Assembly (NCBI RefSeq): GCF_009389715.1
Contig: NC_052409.1
Location: 2,458,001 to 2,522,000, forward strand
From: Phoenix dactylifera
Taxonomy: Eukaryota; Streptophyta; Magnoliopsida; Arecales; Arecaceae
DNA: 64,000 nt
Direction: 5' to 3'
Position 1 is the stretch's first letter, and each line of letters starts with the position of its first letter. The notes below the pieces were generated by a model that was given only the letters and a program-made list of their open reading frames with translations, was not told the origin of the DNA and made no database searches. Both the position numbers and the translations under genes were made by a program. This document shows, piece after piece, positions 38,660 through 51,416 of the stretch.

Positions 38660-41351
38660 AACTTATTGATTCACTTAATATTAATACAAATTTTAATGAT
38701 AGCATCAGAGAAGATTAGTTATTTGACTAGATAACTCCATATATTATATTTATATATATTAAAGAAATTTTCATTTCGGACATTTTGTCTTTTATTTGGA
38801 CAAAAATCCAATTCCTTTATTCCAAATTAAAAGACAATTCTCTTTTCACTTTTTTTTTTTCCTTTTTTTTTCCAACTTGGGTAAACCCAAGTTTCTCATT
38901 CCATAAACTTTTGGGATTCTTTTTCTCCCATTGGTCTTCCTTTTTTTTTTCTTTTATCTGCACAATTCCATCCTTGAATCCAAACAAATAGACTACTGTA
39001 CAACTTTGTGGATATCCAAAGTCCAGACTTGCCATCATGCTGAGCTAGAGATACCATGTTTGCCCTGGTGAATTTCCACTACCTACTCGTCTAATTTCTC
39101 ATCTATATTCAATAGCTGTCCTCCTGTTCATGTTTTATGCCTAGGATGAAAGTTTTTACCATGAAAGCACTCACTCACAAGGGACTAACAGTGTTCGATA
39201 AATTGTTGATATACATTCCCAAGGATAGCATTTCCATTTCTCCTATGTATTTATTCTTCATCTTGATCAGATGAATGCAATCTAGCCATCTTGTCTTCAG
39301 GATAATTTTGAGTTCTGACGGTTTGCATATTCAAAGATCCGACAGTATACAAGAAATAGTGATGTTTGTTTCTACACCAACCTGAAATCTAAGATTTCGA
39401 GTGGAAGATCCAAACTTGGTCACTCAAATGATGCTGTGTATCCCTGAGATTCAATTGATTCCGTCACCAAAGCTGATGGTGATCCTTGGCTTGCTTTGAG
39501 CTCTGCATTCATCTCACTATGCTGGGTAGGAGTTTCGCTGCAGCATGCATGCTTTGGTGTTGGTTTACCGTATGAATGAGAGGGTATCAAAATTTGAAGT
39601 TTAACATCATAACAAGGTTTTAATTAATAGTGTTAAAACCATAATAGTAACACCATGTATATATAATAACCAAGGAAAAAATAGCGATCGATTTTTTTTA
39701 GAATTACAATGGATTTTTACAATGTAAATTACGGCTGCCATTTTCAGTTGTACCTTGCATTAAATAAAATCATATTTTCATATTTTAAATGTTTTCATCA
39801 AATTTTCTTCCAAAAAGGAGTGTATCATCCTAAAAGTAATATTTCTATTCAATGAAAAGTAAACGAAAAAAATAATGATGTTTTTTTCTTGTCCACTGTC
39901 CATTATTCTCCATTATAATATCATGATAGCCAAGATGATAGGTGATATTTTTATATAAAAACTTAAATTATTATTTTCTAAGGTAAATAATGAAGGCTAT
40001 AACTGTTATAAACTTATAATTACCAACTAGCTGAGATAAAATTAATTGGCTCAATAATACGAAAATGTGTAAAAGCTTTATTTACCTCTTTCATTCTACT
40101 GCATTTTTGCATATAGTACCACCTCTTTTTTTGACAGTATCTACTAATTTAGAACTTAACTTGAAAACCACATTTAGATCTGAATCTACGTCGAGGTATT
40201 GATAGTGATTCTCAAATATCGTAGGACAAAATGTGATATGATGAGATAGAATGCAATAGAAACAAAGATAGAGAATAGGTTGCCTACTCCTAATGGTTTA
40301 TATGAGCCCTTTAATTCAATTTGTCATTCTTTAATTAAGCATTAATTAAATCTCTCCAAATAGGATTCAAACCTATGACTTGTCAACCAACAATCAACTA
40401 ACTTTGAGCTACTGAGAAACAACCGAAGATTCAACCTCGTAAAGTTTAACTCTCGTTCTCAACCTAGGAGCAATATGAGTCCGAAACTTCCTCCGTAGCT
40501 CCCAAAAACTATTCTTTACAATTAAGACCTTGATCGGATGCCAGAAGGTTTTATTGATCTGATTAGATCTTCTAGCTTCCAGCGGGACATGACTATTGAA
40601 TTTGCAAAAGAAAAAGGGTGTTAGAAGGTGATTGGGGCAGTTGGAGGAGTATCAAATGCTTGAAGGACATGGATACGTTACTAACTTCGGCAATCCAATC
40701 ACTTTTTGCTACAGTTTCAGTGGTGTGTTTTCAGATAAGTATGCTTCGTTAGAAGATCATATCAAACAGACAAGATCTTCCAACATCCAAACAAACCCTA
40801 AATATTCGTAAACACCTCTAATGCTTCATCGAGGAGCAATGATGACCAGGAAGAATTGCATCAAAGAATTCTCTGTTAGAATTTCTCACGGTCCTCATAT
40901 AACCCATACCTCTTGCTATGAATTCTCCACAGGCCATGGAGAAATACCTGCCAATTTGGAAGCAAACGTCATTATGTTGAAGGAATGCAAAATATCACAA
41001 ATAATAGACATATTTTCAGAGAAGAGAATCTATTGCAGTTTATATGGAAGCGTACAAGGAAAAAAAAAAGAACTATTTTTTCTCACAAAAAAGAAAGAAC
41101 TATTTTATGAACCTGAAACGCGAAATAAACTCATCCCATATCTTTTCAATATATAGACAACAACATGCAACCCTCTCTACTTTCACTAAAAAATGTTTTC
41201 GACAAACAGATGGGGAAAAAAAAGATGCTTGTGAGCACCAATTATATCACCAAAAAACATGACCGAAGAGCTTAGGACCTCTCTGATGTGGAGTGGGGTG
41301 CGAACAAGTATGGTTGGTTATGCAACCAAAGTAAGTGAAATGGAAATCATT
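38660..41351. other. Intergenic between zinc-finger gene and U-box kinase 3' end
   Basis: AT-rich, with T runs near 38850 and a tRNA-like relic at about 40.4 kb. Open frames at 40821-41262 are A-rich and unsupported; the right end probably includes the kinase 3'UTR. Confidence 0.5.
40360..40415 (-). repeat. Degenerate tRNA-like / SINE-head sequence
   Basis: On the minus strand an A-box-like TAGCTCAAAGTTAG (about 40412-40399) precedes a B-box-like GGTTTGAATCC (40373-40363) with tRNA-like spacing. The arms do not form a convincing cloverleaf, so this is a tRNA-related relic or SINE head rather than a tRNA gene. Confidence 0.3.
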
Positions 41352-44300
41352 TCACTGCTGCAACCATTGTTGAATCACAGAACGAAGGGCACGATTGGGA
41401 ACAAGTCCGCGGTGAGGAAGCTTGAGGTTGGTCATGGGTGATGTCTCATGACCGCTATCAAGCCAACCTTTTATTGCCTCAGCCTCATATGAGAAGCCAT
41501 CTGCTGCAACGTGTGGATCCTTCAAGATCTCCTGCAACATCATTCAAGAATATGAACAAGAAGTTTTGCTAAAGAGAAAGCCAGTAAGGAGAAAATAAGT
41601 TATACACAAATGTGTCGGATGCCCACGACTGTGAATAAATAAGATTAGGGTAGATGAACTGGGACCTTTGGGAAGTTGCATAATTGATACATGCCATTGA
41701 GTCTCAATGGAAAATTTTATAAAAAAAGCATAAGGCCTATGATTTTTATATGGCTAGCAATATAAACAAATGATGGACATGACAATACACAAACAATAAG
41801 GTGGACGTATGTTAAAACATGAAAGATGGAGCTAAGAATGAATATAACAGGGTGTTGGAGGGCTGAGAATGAAGTGGCAGAGAATCACTTGATATGGTAT
41901 TGGCCTGTACCATGAAGTTGGAACAAGTCCTCGTTCTTATACTCAATTCATAACCTTCATGAAATCTGAGGTGACTTTCCCCACCGTTTCCTCCGAAAGA
42001 TGATTGAAACAAGTCCAGGCAAGTAAAGGGGCTCCAGATTATTGTTAATTGTTGGGACAACAAGGACCTAACGTAATATATTCGGAGGCCATTAGAAGGA
42101 TTTCAAAGAACTTGCAATAAGAATAGCTGGAGCCCTTCCAACAATTAGAGAAAAGGAGGATATAGAAAGCCAACACCATCTATTTGGACTATTCTTGTGG
42201 GTTAGTATGCATAAGAAATCAAGTAGTTCAAAACTGAAAGACTGGATTGTGAAGAACTAAAATCATGCACAGTAAATACCAAATAATTCTAACCTGAGAT
42301 ATTGGGCAGATAAAGAAGGATGGGATGCAGTTATTGTCCTCTAAAGCTGACCTCAGCGATAAACAAGACAGCCCCTTGGAAGAGACAGCCTTCATCATGG
42401 GCTCAAGCACCTTCCAAGCCTCCCCTGTGAGATCCGGACGTCTCTTTCTTTTAGCCTCACAGCATTTCAAACCTAGATGAGCCAACTGCTTGGCCTGCGC
42501 ATAAGGCCAGCCCCCTGCAGAAGCATCGAGTATCTCATCCAAGCATCCTTTTCCCAATGCCTCCCGCACCTTATTGATAACACCCAATGCTGGTCTTCCT
42601 GTCAAAAGGCGTAGGATTATGACGCCAAAGGAATACACATCAGAGTGTGGTGTGAGCTCGCCAGAGGTAAGAAATTCGGGGTCCATGTAGGCAAAGGTGC
42701 CCTTAGGATGGGTGTGGCAGTAGAGGGTGGTGCTGGTGTTGGACTGGACAAGGAAGCGGCAGATGCCAAAATCACCAAGCTTGCTAGTGAAGTTTGCATC
42801 AAGGAGAATGTTGGCTGGCTTGAGATCACCATGGACCACACCGCGGGGTTTGTTGGAGTGGAGGAAGATCAGCGCAGAGCAGATCTCTGCAGTAATGCGG
42901 GTACGAATCTGCCAAGAGAGAGCCGGGGTGTTGTCTCTGCAAATCAGGCGGTCTTCCAAGCTTCCATTTGGAAGAAACTCATAAATGAGAGCCCCGGCTT
43001 CTGGGCATGCTCCTATGAGGGTGACAAGATTTGGATGCCTCACTCTACCCAGAACAGCCACCTGCAATGGTATCCAAAGAAGAAAAATTTCAGATCAATG
43101 TCAAAGCACATGGTTTTTAGAATCAAAAATATCTATAATCCGTCACCATCGTGTTAATAGCCAAATTCACATCAAGATAATCTCAAATGAAAGGTAAATA
43201 AAATAACCTTCTGAGATTTGATCTGTTATAGATTTTACCTCTTGATGAAATTCTGACTGTCCTTGCATGCTTTGAGGATTCAACATCTTTATAGCCACTG
43301 TTGTGTGGCGAAGGAAACCCTTATATACACTTCCATATCCGCCTTCTCCAATCTTTAACGAATCATCAAAGTCAAGAGTTGCTTGTTTCAATTCCGCGTA
43401 AGAGAACTCTGAGAAGTTTGTTGTTCCATGAGTGCTACTAGTCATCTCTGCTTTCGTTTGATGCTGCGTTTCAACTTCTCTAACTGTATTATCTCGCTCA
43501 CTCCGCAACTTTTCATGTTCTAGTCGGAGTAAATTGAGGAGATCATGGGTTTCTGATAGTTTTTCTTCAAAATTCTTGACAGTGCAATCAGAATCAGTAA
43601 TTTGGATTTCCAATGCCACTCTCTTCTCACAAGCCTTTTTGAGTTCTTCAAAGATATCATCTCGTTGTTTTTTGAGCTTCTCCAATTCCATCCTTTCTCT
43701 GGCCAATGTTTCCTCAATTTTTTTCCTCTCTTTCATCTCTTTGGTGTATAAATTCTCTGCTGCTTTGACCTGAAGAAGCGAGCTGGTAATGATAAGATGC
43801 AGGAATGAAGTGAAAAGATTGTTTTCCTGATATTTTTCTCCTTAATCTCAACTTAGATGACTGCAATATTTAATTAGATGAAAATTTGGCCAATGACATT
43901 GTAGTCCAATTCTAATGCATGGTTGTCATTTTTCCGGGAAATCGGAACTCCACATTTATCTAATGATCAGGGTAGGCATGATTGAATAAGGAAGACAAGT
44001 AACGAAATCATAAAGTCAAAACTACAAAAATTTACAATAGGATCTTACTCTTCGGGTAGCCTCAAATAAATCTCTTTCAGCTTTCTGACGCTTCCAATAC
44101 TCTTCATAAGCTTCACATTTCAAATTCTCTGCTTCCATGAGGGCAAGCTGCAGTTTTTCATATGCTTCGTCATGTGTCCCAACATCATCCTGCAGATGAC
44201 CATGAAGTTCATTGTATCTAAGTTTTCTTTTATCCCTTAAACATGAAAACAAGATAGGAATGTCATCTTGATTCATAGCTTACTAGGGCACTAGTGAGAA

Positions 44301-47300
44301 ATTACATTTTCATCATGATTGTAATTAATCCCTAACAGCTATATGTGACTCATTTAACAATGCGATCCTGACACAGATTTGATCGTTTGAATTTTGGTGG
44401 ACTTTTTTTTCTTTCTCTCAAAATATTGGACTGTTAGGGTAACTGTGATCCTGCATACTGAAGACTATAAAGAACTTTGACTAACAATTCTAAAATTAAT
44501 AACAATGTTGTCTTCCTCATCATTGAATACCAGAGCATTTTTTTAACTGATAAAATGTACCCACCAAACCATGATGTAAAGATGAAAACTGAAGATCCTC
44601 AGACTCATAAACTGATGGTAAACTCAAAGATCCCTCTTCTCTCCCCTCGTCCTTAAGAGCTGGTGTCAATCCCACACTGCTGAGCCCTTCTTCACTCACA
44701 GAACACAATGAACGGTCTGAACACTGTAAGCTCCTTGTGATCCCCTCCCAGGGATCAGTAACACTCGGCTTACTGCTACCTGGACTAGTGAGGCCCTCAT
44801 GAGGTAAAGCTGTGGACATTGCCCCTCCATGTGAATTGAAATCGACAGATCTTGATCTATGCCTGAAATCTTCGTGCCTAGGGTTGGCAAGCAAGTTCCA
44901 TAACTCGGACTGCCCTTGAGGTAAGGATTCCGATCTCAGTTGTTCAGATTGGCTGGACATGGAACTTGAGCTGGCTGTTGGTGACTGCACCATTCCAGAT
45001 CCATCTTGATCAGCATCCCTGTTGAAAATAAGAACCCAAAGCATACAGAAATGAGAGATAAGCAAGCATCTAAAAGCTTATCAAAGATCACAGTTACATG
45101 AGTAAAGTACGACCAAATCTAGTACTATCCATGCTGGCTCACTGTACAAAAGACACCAGATGCAGAATAGCACAATATTATGTAGGAGGACCATCCGATG
45201 CCTAGGATCCAAAAGAACAAGCACCAAACACAGAAGCAAACTTGCAAGAAGATATTATATGCAGAGAGAAATAAATTTCAAGAGAGAACTAAAAATTTTA
45301 TTAATAATAACAAAACTCACAGCTAGAAGCCGAGTCAATTCTGTCCCATAAGAGGATGCCCAACCTCTCTCCATGATGCGACACTCCAATAGCAGAGCAC
45401 AACCATATTATTCTATCTTGATGAGACTTCACAAGAATGCTATGATACTTGGTGCTCGCCACAACTGTCTCTTCCCAAGATACAAGGGATGAGGCACTAG
45501 ATATGGTCCTTTGGCAAGTCCTTCCCGTACAAGAGCTATACTCCTCAAACTCAAAAAAGAACTCTTGGTATGAGGTGTTCTAATTTAATGAAATTTTAAC
45601 TTCCTAACCATTGACTTAGGAACAATCAAGTAAAGCACCAATAATGCCACGCCCTCACTCGTGGACCAAAGTGGAATTCCTATACTAAAGACCAGCACCC
45701 ATTGCTCTAGCAAGAGCAATCCCGAACAGCTCCTAATATTAATAGGACTCATCTAATACAAACTAGAACTCAAACAATAAATAAATAATAATCTATTTAT
45801 AAAAATCCTCCTAGATGGTTATGGTGGTTTTGGCCTATCGGGATGACTGAAGCACTAGAAGCTTCACTTTTTTTTCTTCTAAGAATAGGAACCAGTCCCA
45901 ACTGTTATTACAAATGCCCGGGGTGTCTTACTTAAGTCGAGATCTTGAAGAGATACCACCCAAGATTTGAACCCAGGACCTCCCATTTTTAAATGGAAGG
46001 GTATGACCGCTGAGGTAACACTCAGGTCATCACTACAAACTTCTGAATACAGTAGGATTTCTAGCTGAAAATAAATGAGTAGGTAAATATCCTACGTTTT
46101 GAAGAGACATAACTGAATGTTGCAGAATAAGCAAAATAGGCTTGGAATATAAATAACAAGTTTGCATCATATAATAAGGTAGGCAGTGGACATACGACAA
46201 CAATTCCACAGCAGAAGTACCTACTTTTGAAGTCAGTGCACTAAATAACTCATCACTGACTTGCTATATTTTATACTTAAAGACTGTTAAACTCCTGGCA
46301 AAATATGGATTTCCACAAAATAATGCACATGATATTTCCACAAAATAATGCACATGATGAGGTTTATAATTGGCAATTAAGTTTGATCTCTCAATGACAA
46401 AAAATTTCCTTTGAGAGCCTCGCAGAGGTATCTGTGCTGGAAGAAAGAATATTGCAAAGTATACAAAAGAATTTACCCCTGAATGGACTAATTTCATCAG
46501 AATAAATCTGAAATACCAAAAAAAAATTAGTTATGGAATTCTAGGGTGTCTCTAATTCTCAGAAAAGAATCAATCAGCATCTAACTTCAGGGGTAAATTT
46601 ATGAATATCATTAAAAGATATAGAGCAAATACTCAAAATAAGGATATACATTTAAGTGATATGTCCATTCAATGGGAAGTAGGATTACAGTAATGCAGGT
46701 AAAACAGTAATTTTGGGTCTTATTCACAAATTCAACCTACAAATGTCTCATGGAGAATAAACAAAATCAATGAACAAATAATGACTTCAGTAGCTGTATG
46801 TAAATCAAACGCAATGCATAACAATTTATTTTATGTATCTAGGTTGGATACGTAAAATAAAAGCATACCTCATGTAGATCAGGTTCCCTCTGCAAACAAA
46901 CCAAATCTTGCATGATGGATCAGCCTGCTGCTGCACACTGAGCGCTGTCTTGGACCTCAGCTCCTTCATCTTCCTGTGTTCACAAGGCCTCGAATTAATT
47001 TTGGAAGCCAACAATAATAGTCACCTAACATTAAGAAAAAAGAAAGGCATTTTTTTATGTTTATTTATCCTCTGGTGATCAGCTGGGTGTTCATGGACAG
47101 CCTATCAAAGTCATAAAATATCTTATATGAACTGACATGAAAATTAGATTCATGCATGGAAAAAAGAAAAAAATCAGTTTGAACAAATTACGTAGTACAA
47201 GACATGCAAAAAATTCAATATTTAGTTTCCTCAAAAATTATAAAATAAACAACTGAATTTATGAAATTCAGCAAATAAGAGATGTAGCTGGGCTACAAAT

Positions 47301-48965
47301 TTATGAAGAGTACAGATATTTTATGACTCTTCTCTTCCCCAAATTTTTACCTGAAAATGTAACACATACTATTATGCACTAAATTAACATGGTAGATAAG
47401 ACAATTAGATCTTTGTAAGTACTGAAGAATCTGATATTTATGTTCACAATGAAATAACAAATGAGAGCATGCAATGCATACCTTGAATAATGTTTGTCTG
47501 CTGCTGCTCCCATGACCAGTTTGGTGATCCCATGCTGCGCTATGAGCTCCACCAGCCCTTTGCTAACATCATCTGTCTCAAACACCAGTTTCTCAGCTTG
47601 TACCTGTAGGACAAAAATTTTGTTTAAGGCATGACTTAAAACATCACTACTTTTTCTCCTCTCTCATTATTATTTTCTTTTTTTAATGAAATTCTCTCAT
47701 TATTATTTTCAATCCTCAAACTTTTGGCTTAAGAGTGATTTTGCCTTTTATTTGTTAAGAACAGAAGCCTTGATAAAAAGAATATATCATTTGTTGCTCT
47801 TGCATTAAGTTGTTCAGAAGCTAGCAAACCCTGATGGCAGCAACATTCTACAGTGAGAAGGAAAACTGAGGGAAAGGGAATTCTGGGAAGTGGCAAATTC
47901 ACCTTGAAACATGCACATATGTCCAGGTATTCATCTAAACTTTTGTTCATTTTCTCCCTCTCAAGCTGCCAATATGCTTCGACCTCACGTTCTTTTAGCT
48001 GGTTAACAGGGAACCAGGCTCCCACTGGAATCAAAATTGTAGCAAAAAAACGTAACGACAAAATAAAATACAGAGAAACATATGGAAGTCAAGTTCGTGA
48101 AAAATGGAAAAATAAATGCAAAAGATGCACGCGTGTTTCATATGAAATAATTTCTTTCTCAACTCTCTCAACTCTAAAGTTCACAAGGAATTAAGGAAAC
48201 AAACATCTTTGACAACAACAAGGAAAATTATTGTTTATTTTAATATGTTTTGGGTAGGCCCAGTAACAAATTTCTAACTTATCTTCCAGAATTATCCTGG
48301 ACGGTGACTTTTACCTTCATTTTTTCAGAATCTTAATTCCTCCACCTTCATTAAAAAGTCCAGGCCTCCATTAATCAGCACCATAACTTTTCAAGAAAAT
48401 TAACGAAAAAAAAAGTTTTTTTTTTCTCCCTTCCCTGCCTAGCTCAACTCCGAATCATTACAGAACCACAAACTTAAACCAATTTTGGAACAAAGAAGGG
48501 AAAAACCCTAAGAAAAGGTTTCCTTTTTTGTATCAGCAATCAATAATTAAGTTCAACTGAATCGAGTGACAAGTGACGGTTCTCAGTTCCCACCAAATCA
48601 AATGGAAAATGAAAACGAAATCTAAGAGAACGAAGAAAAGAACAAAAAAGAAAAAACGAATTTTTCCCTTCTTTCCTAATCTCTGGAGTTGTTAGAAGAC
48701 AAATGAGAAACTTACTCATTGGAATCTTTTGCGCTGGTCGATGGACATGGAGAATAACGATCTTCTTCTCCCAGGAGGTCTTCTCAAGAACCCAAAGAAG
48801 ATTCGCCTTCCCTTCCTTCACCTCCTTCCCCAGTGCTACGTACACCTTCACATCTTCCGCCGCCTCCTCTGCCACCGCCGGCTCCTCCTCGATCTCCGTC
48901 AGCCCACTTCTCGCGCTCCCCGAGGACCGCACGCTCGCGGGGCTCCCATAGCCCCGCCTCTCCAT
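41352..48965 (-). CDS. U-box domain-containing receptor-like cytoplasmic kinase with N-terminal USP domain (PUB33/34/35 type)
   Basis: Exons: 48965-48716, 48024-47903, 47603-47482, 46973-46869, 45018-44565, 44189-44049, 43769-43239, 43061-42294, 41531-41352. All phases agree with no correction and give 890 aa. Residues about 30-200 are a universal stress protein fold (VYVALGKEVKEGK, GITKLVMGAAADKHYS); about 200-350 Ser-rich linker; about 350-505 coiled coil (ERMELEKLKKQRDD); 530-800 protein kinase with glycine loop GEGGYGSVYKG, Lys in VAIKM, catalytic HGDLKPAN (about 652) and DFG (about 672); 825-890 U-box (FFICPISQEILKDPHVAADG) ending IQQWLQQ. It should act as both kinase and E2-dependent E3 ubiquitin ligase in the cytosol. 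The catalytic loop has HGD in place of HRD, so it is a non-RD kinase. The ATG at 49139 is only 8 nt from a TATA box and so probably upstream of transcription; hence the start at 48965. Introns 4 and 5 are long, and intron 4 carries a SINE. Confidence 0.94.
45866..46031 (-). mobile_element. tRNA-derived SINE in intron 4 of the U-box kinase gene
   Basis: Read on the minus strand, the segment starts near ACCTGAGTGTTACCTCAGCG with an A-box-like TTACCTCAGCGGT (about 46006-46018), has a B-box-like GGTTCAAATC (45964-45973) about 32 nt further on, then a short body ending in an A-rich tail (T run at about 45871-45878 on the plus strand). This A-box/B-box spacing is that of RNA polymerase III promoters in tRNA-derived SINEs. 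I could not settle the target duplication. Same transcriptional direction as the host gene. Confidence 0.6.
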
Positions 48966-49146
48966 CTGCGGCTCCTGCTGCCGGAGAAATCCCGACACCC
49001 ACGAGCTCACCAACTCCTTCGCTTCCTTCGAGTAATCCAGTCCAAGGAGAAGCAGAAGGACCAAGAAGAATGAAGAGCTCTTCCGTTCCACTGCTACTCC
49101 CTTCTCAAAAACCGAGCTTACCTTCCCTAACTCTCCCACGTTCTTC

Positions 49147-49154
49147 CTTTTATA
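49147..49154 (-). promoter_or_regulatory. TATA box of the U-box kinase gene
   Basis: TATAAAAG on the minus strand 182 nt upstream of the chosen start codon (48965) and only 8 nt above the alternative ATG at 49139. If transcription starts about 30 nt below it, the 49139 ATG is not in the mRNA. Confidence 0.6.
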
Positions 49155-49159
49155 ATCTC

Positions 49160-50939
49160 TCTTTCCCCGCTTTTGGAGTGTCTGAAAGGGGAATCTTGTC
49201 TCTCTTCACCTTTACTACTCTGGGGATCGTTGCGAGAAATTTCGGGGTACACCTAGAGTCAAATTATATTATTATAATCATATTATTATTTAATTATAAC
49301 TTTAAAGTATAATAGACATATATTGTTATGCTTTATATTTATATTATAAAATTATTTAATATATTATTTCTATCTAACTTATTTTTCAAATCAGAATAAA
49401 ATAATAATATATTATAAGCATAAATAAACATATTTTTATAGAATAAACTAATAGTCAATATATTGATAACTTATTATAATAGTTTATATAATTAATAATT
49501 ATATTTTATGCAATATATTATGATATGATATGTCCGACCACTTTGAATTTTTATAACATACCAAACAAATTATTCATAAATATTTAAAATTATTTAATTA
49601 TTAAAATATAGTATATCATAGTAATTTTAGTTCATCAGAAATCAGAATCAGATTATTGGTGGTTTAAGACCATCTTTATGATTTCATTTATATCACCAAA
49701 CGTCATCTTAATCTATCATCTATCGTCAGCTCCACTGTCCCTTCCTTATTCTATCATACAACACTCATTAATGATGGACATTTAATAGGGTGCTGGTAGG
49801 AAGTAAGTTTCAACCAAGGTAGAGGTTTACTGAGTCGGATGAACCCTGTTGCTTTTTTTTAAGACTACCATTTTATTTTTACAGTTTTAGCATTTCTCAA
49901 TTTATGATGTAGTATTTAAATACATTAAATAGCTTTTAAAACAAGGTCTAATTTGATGACTCTCCGATTCTCAGCTGAAACAGAATCCAGCTACTAATCT
50001 TTTTGGGTATAAATTTTTAATTTGTATTTGGTTTTGAATTTGGATCTCGCTTTTTGGAAGAAAAACTTATAGCATTAGAATTTAGAAAGGCGCGACATAG
50101 GGTTCAACCATATCACTATCTTCACCATATAAATAGACCCTGGTCTAGCTGACCAGCACATTCACATGCATTCCACGTGTTACATGCTGATGATAAATAA
50201 ATGAAGTTAGTAATTTCTTTTCTGTTTGACCAATCAACCTTCCTCCTTTTTTTTTTTTTTTACAATTACTCTTATAGATGACAATTAAACCGAATTGAAT
50301 ACCGATTGGATCAAAAATTTATTAATTTAAATCCAATCTATCTACTAAATAGATCAAAATTTTAGATTAGAATCTCAACTATTTATTAAACAGATAACTG
50401 ATCCAATGTACTAACTCATTTATTAAACAGGCTAAATCAGACTAAATGGATTGCATAGATTTTTAATGAATTTAAATAAATTTAACCAGGTTAAATATGT
50501 TAAGTGGATTGGATTAAATAGGTCAGAAACAGATTTTAAATAGATTAAATGGGTCAGTTATAATACAATTTAATTATTAAATGTGTTAAAAAAAATAAAT
50601 GAATCAAAGATTTAATGAATAGATTTGAATGAGCTAATTGTTTATAATCAAAATTTGTTTATGTCAAATTAAAATCTAGTTAAAACAGATCCTGAACTGC
50701 GACTCTTAATTGCTAACCTTCTGCCCACCAATCACCGCGAGGACCTTGCAAACTAAACCACCATGCCGGACCTTTAATAGCCCCATGCTCCTTTCTCGCC
50801 ATGGCCCCATGCAATGGCTCCTGAGGACGAGGGGTCGGATTCACCATTTTTAACAGCTGTTGTCGTACGTCTCCATTAGATGAATTCTAGTTCTACACGG
50901 AAGCTATCCCTGGCACACATCCTAAACATTACTTGTGAG
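49160..50939. other. AT-rich intergenic region upstream of the U-box kinase
   Basis: Extremely AT-rich from 49260 to 49650, then a stretch (50290-50680) of degenerate repeats of the type TAAATAGATTAAATGGGTCAG. No coding signal. Confidence 0.55.
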
Positions 50940-51416
50940 AGCCATACTTGAGAAGATCTTGACAAATTAGAACCAGAAGAATGGTTTGCCAGATGATCAA
51001 AGGCATTGTAAGAGCCTTTGGGTCCCTTGCACCATACAATGACAGCATTTTCATATACAAATTGGTTGCTGTGAAATTTGCTACATGCAAAAGCAATATT
51101 ACTTCTTTTGCCGAGCTTGGAGCAGTCTGGGAGAATATCTGCTATGCGAGGCAGGTACTGGATGCGGACTATATCATTCTTGATAGAGATTCGGTCACAG
51201 TGTTTGAATGGATCCAGGGTCGAAGATGCATAGCTGAGAACCGGCTGTTGATCTATGAGATTCACCGATTGATGAAGGAGTGCCACTTTTATTAGACTTC
51301 ACACGTCTACAGGGAGACAAACGGGGCCACTGATTGGATTGCTTTTTTTGCAGCTCATCACGCTGGTGGGTTTGTTTGGTTGGACAGTAGATTCGCGTCA
51401 GAGCCTTTATGTAACC

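Noticed and set aside
38118-38705. 195-aa minus-strand open frame upstream of the zinc-finger gene
   Set aside because: Ser/Arg-rich translation of a GC-rich leader with a strong internal splice donor; no family resemblance.
40363-40412. tRNA gene
   Set aside because: A- and B-box matches exist, but no acceptor stem or anticodon arm can be drawn; kept only as a tRNA-like relic.
48965-49139. Upstream in-frame ATG of the U-box kinase
   Set aside because: It is 8 nt below a TATA box and so probably not transcribed; the residues it adds do not resemble the USP domain N-terminus.
48833-49312. Long plus-strand open frame rich in Pro and Ser
   Set aside because: It lies antisense to the U-box kinase first exon and promoter; its composition mirrors the GC-rich coding exon and it has no motifs.
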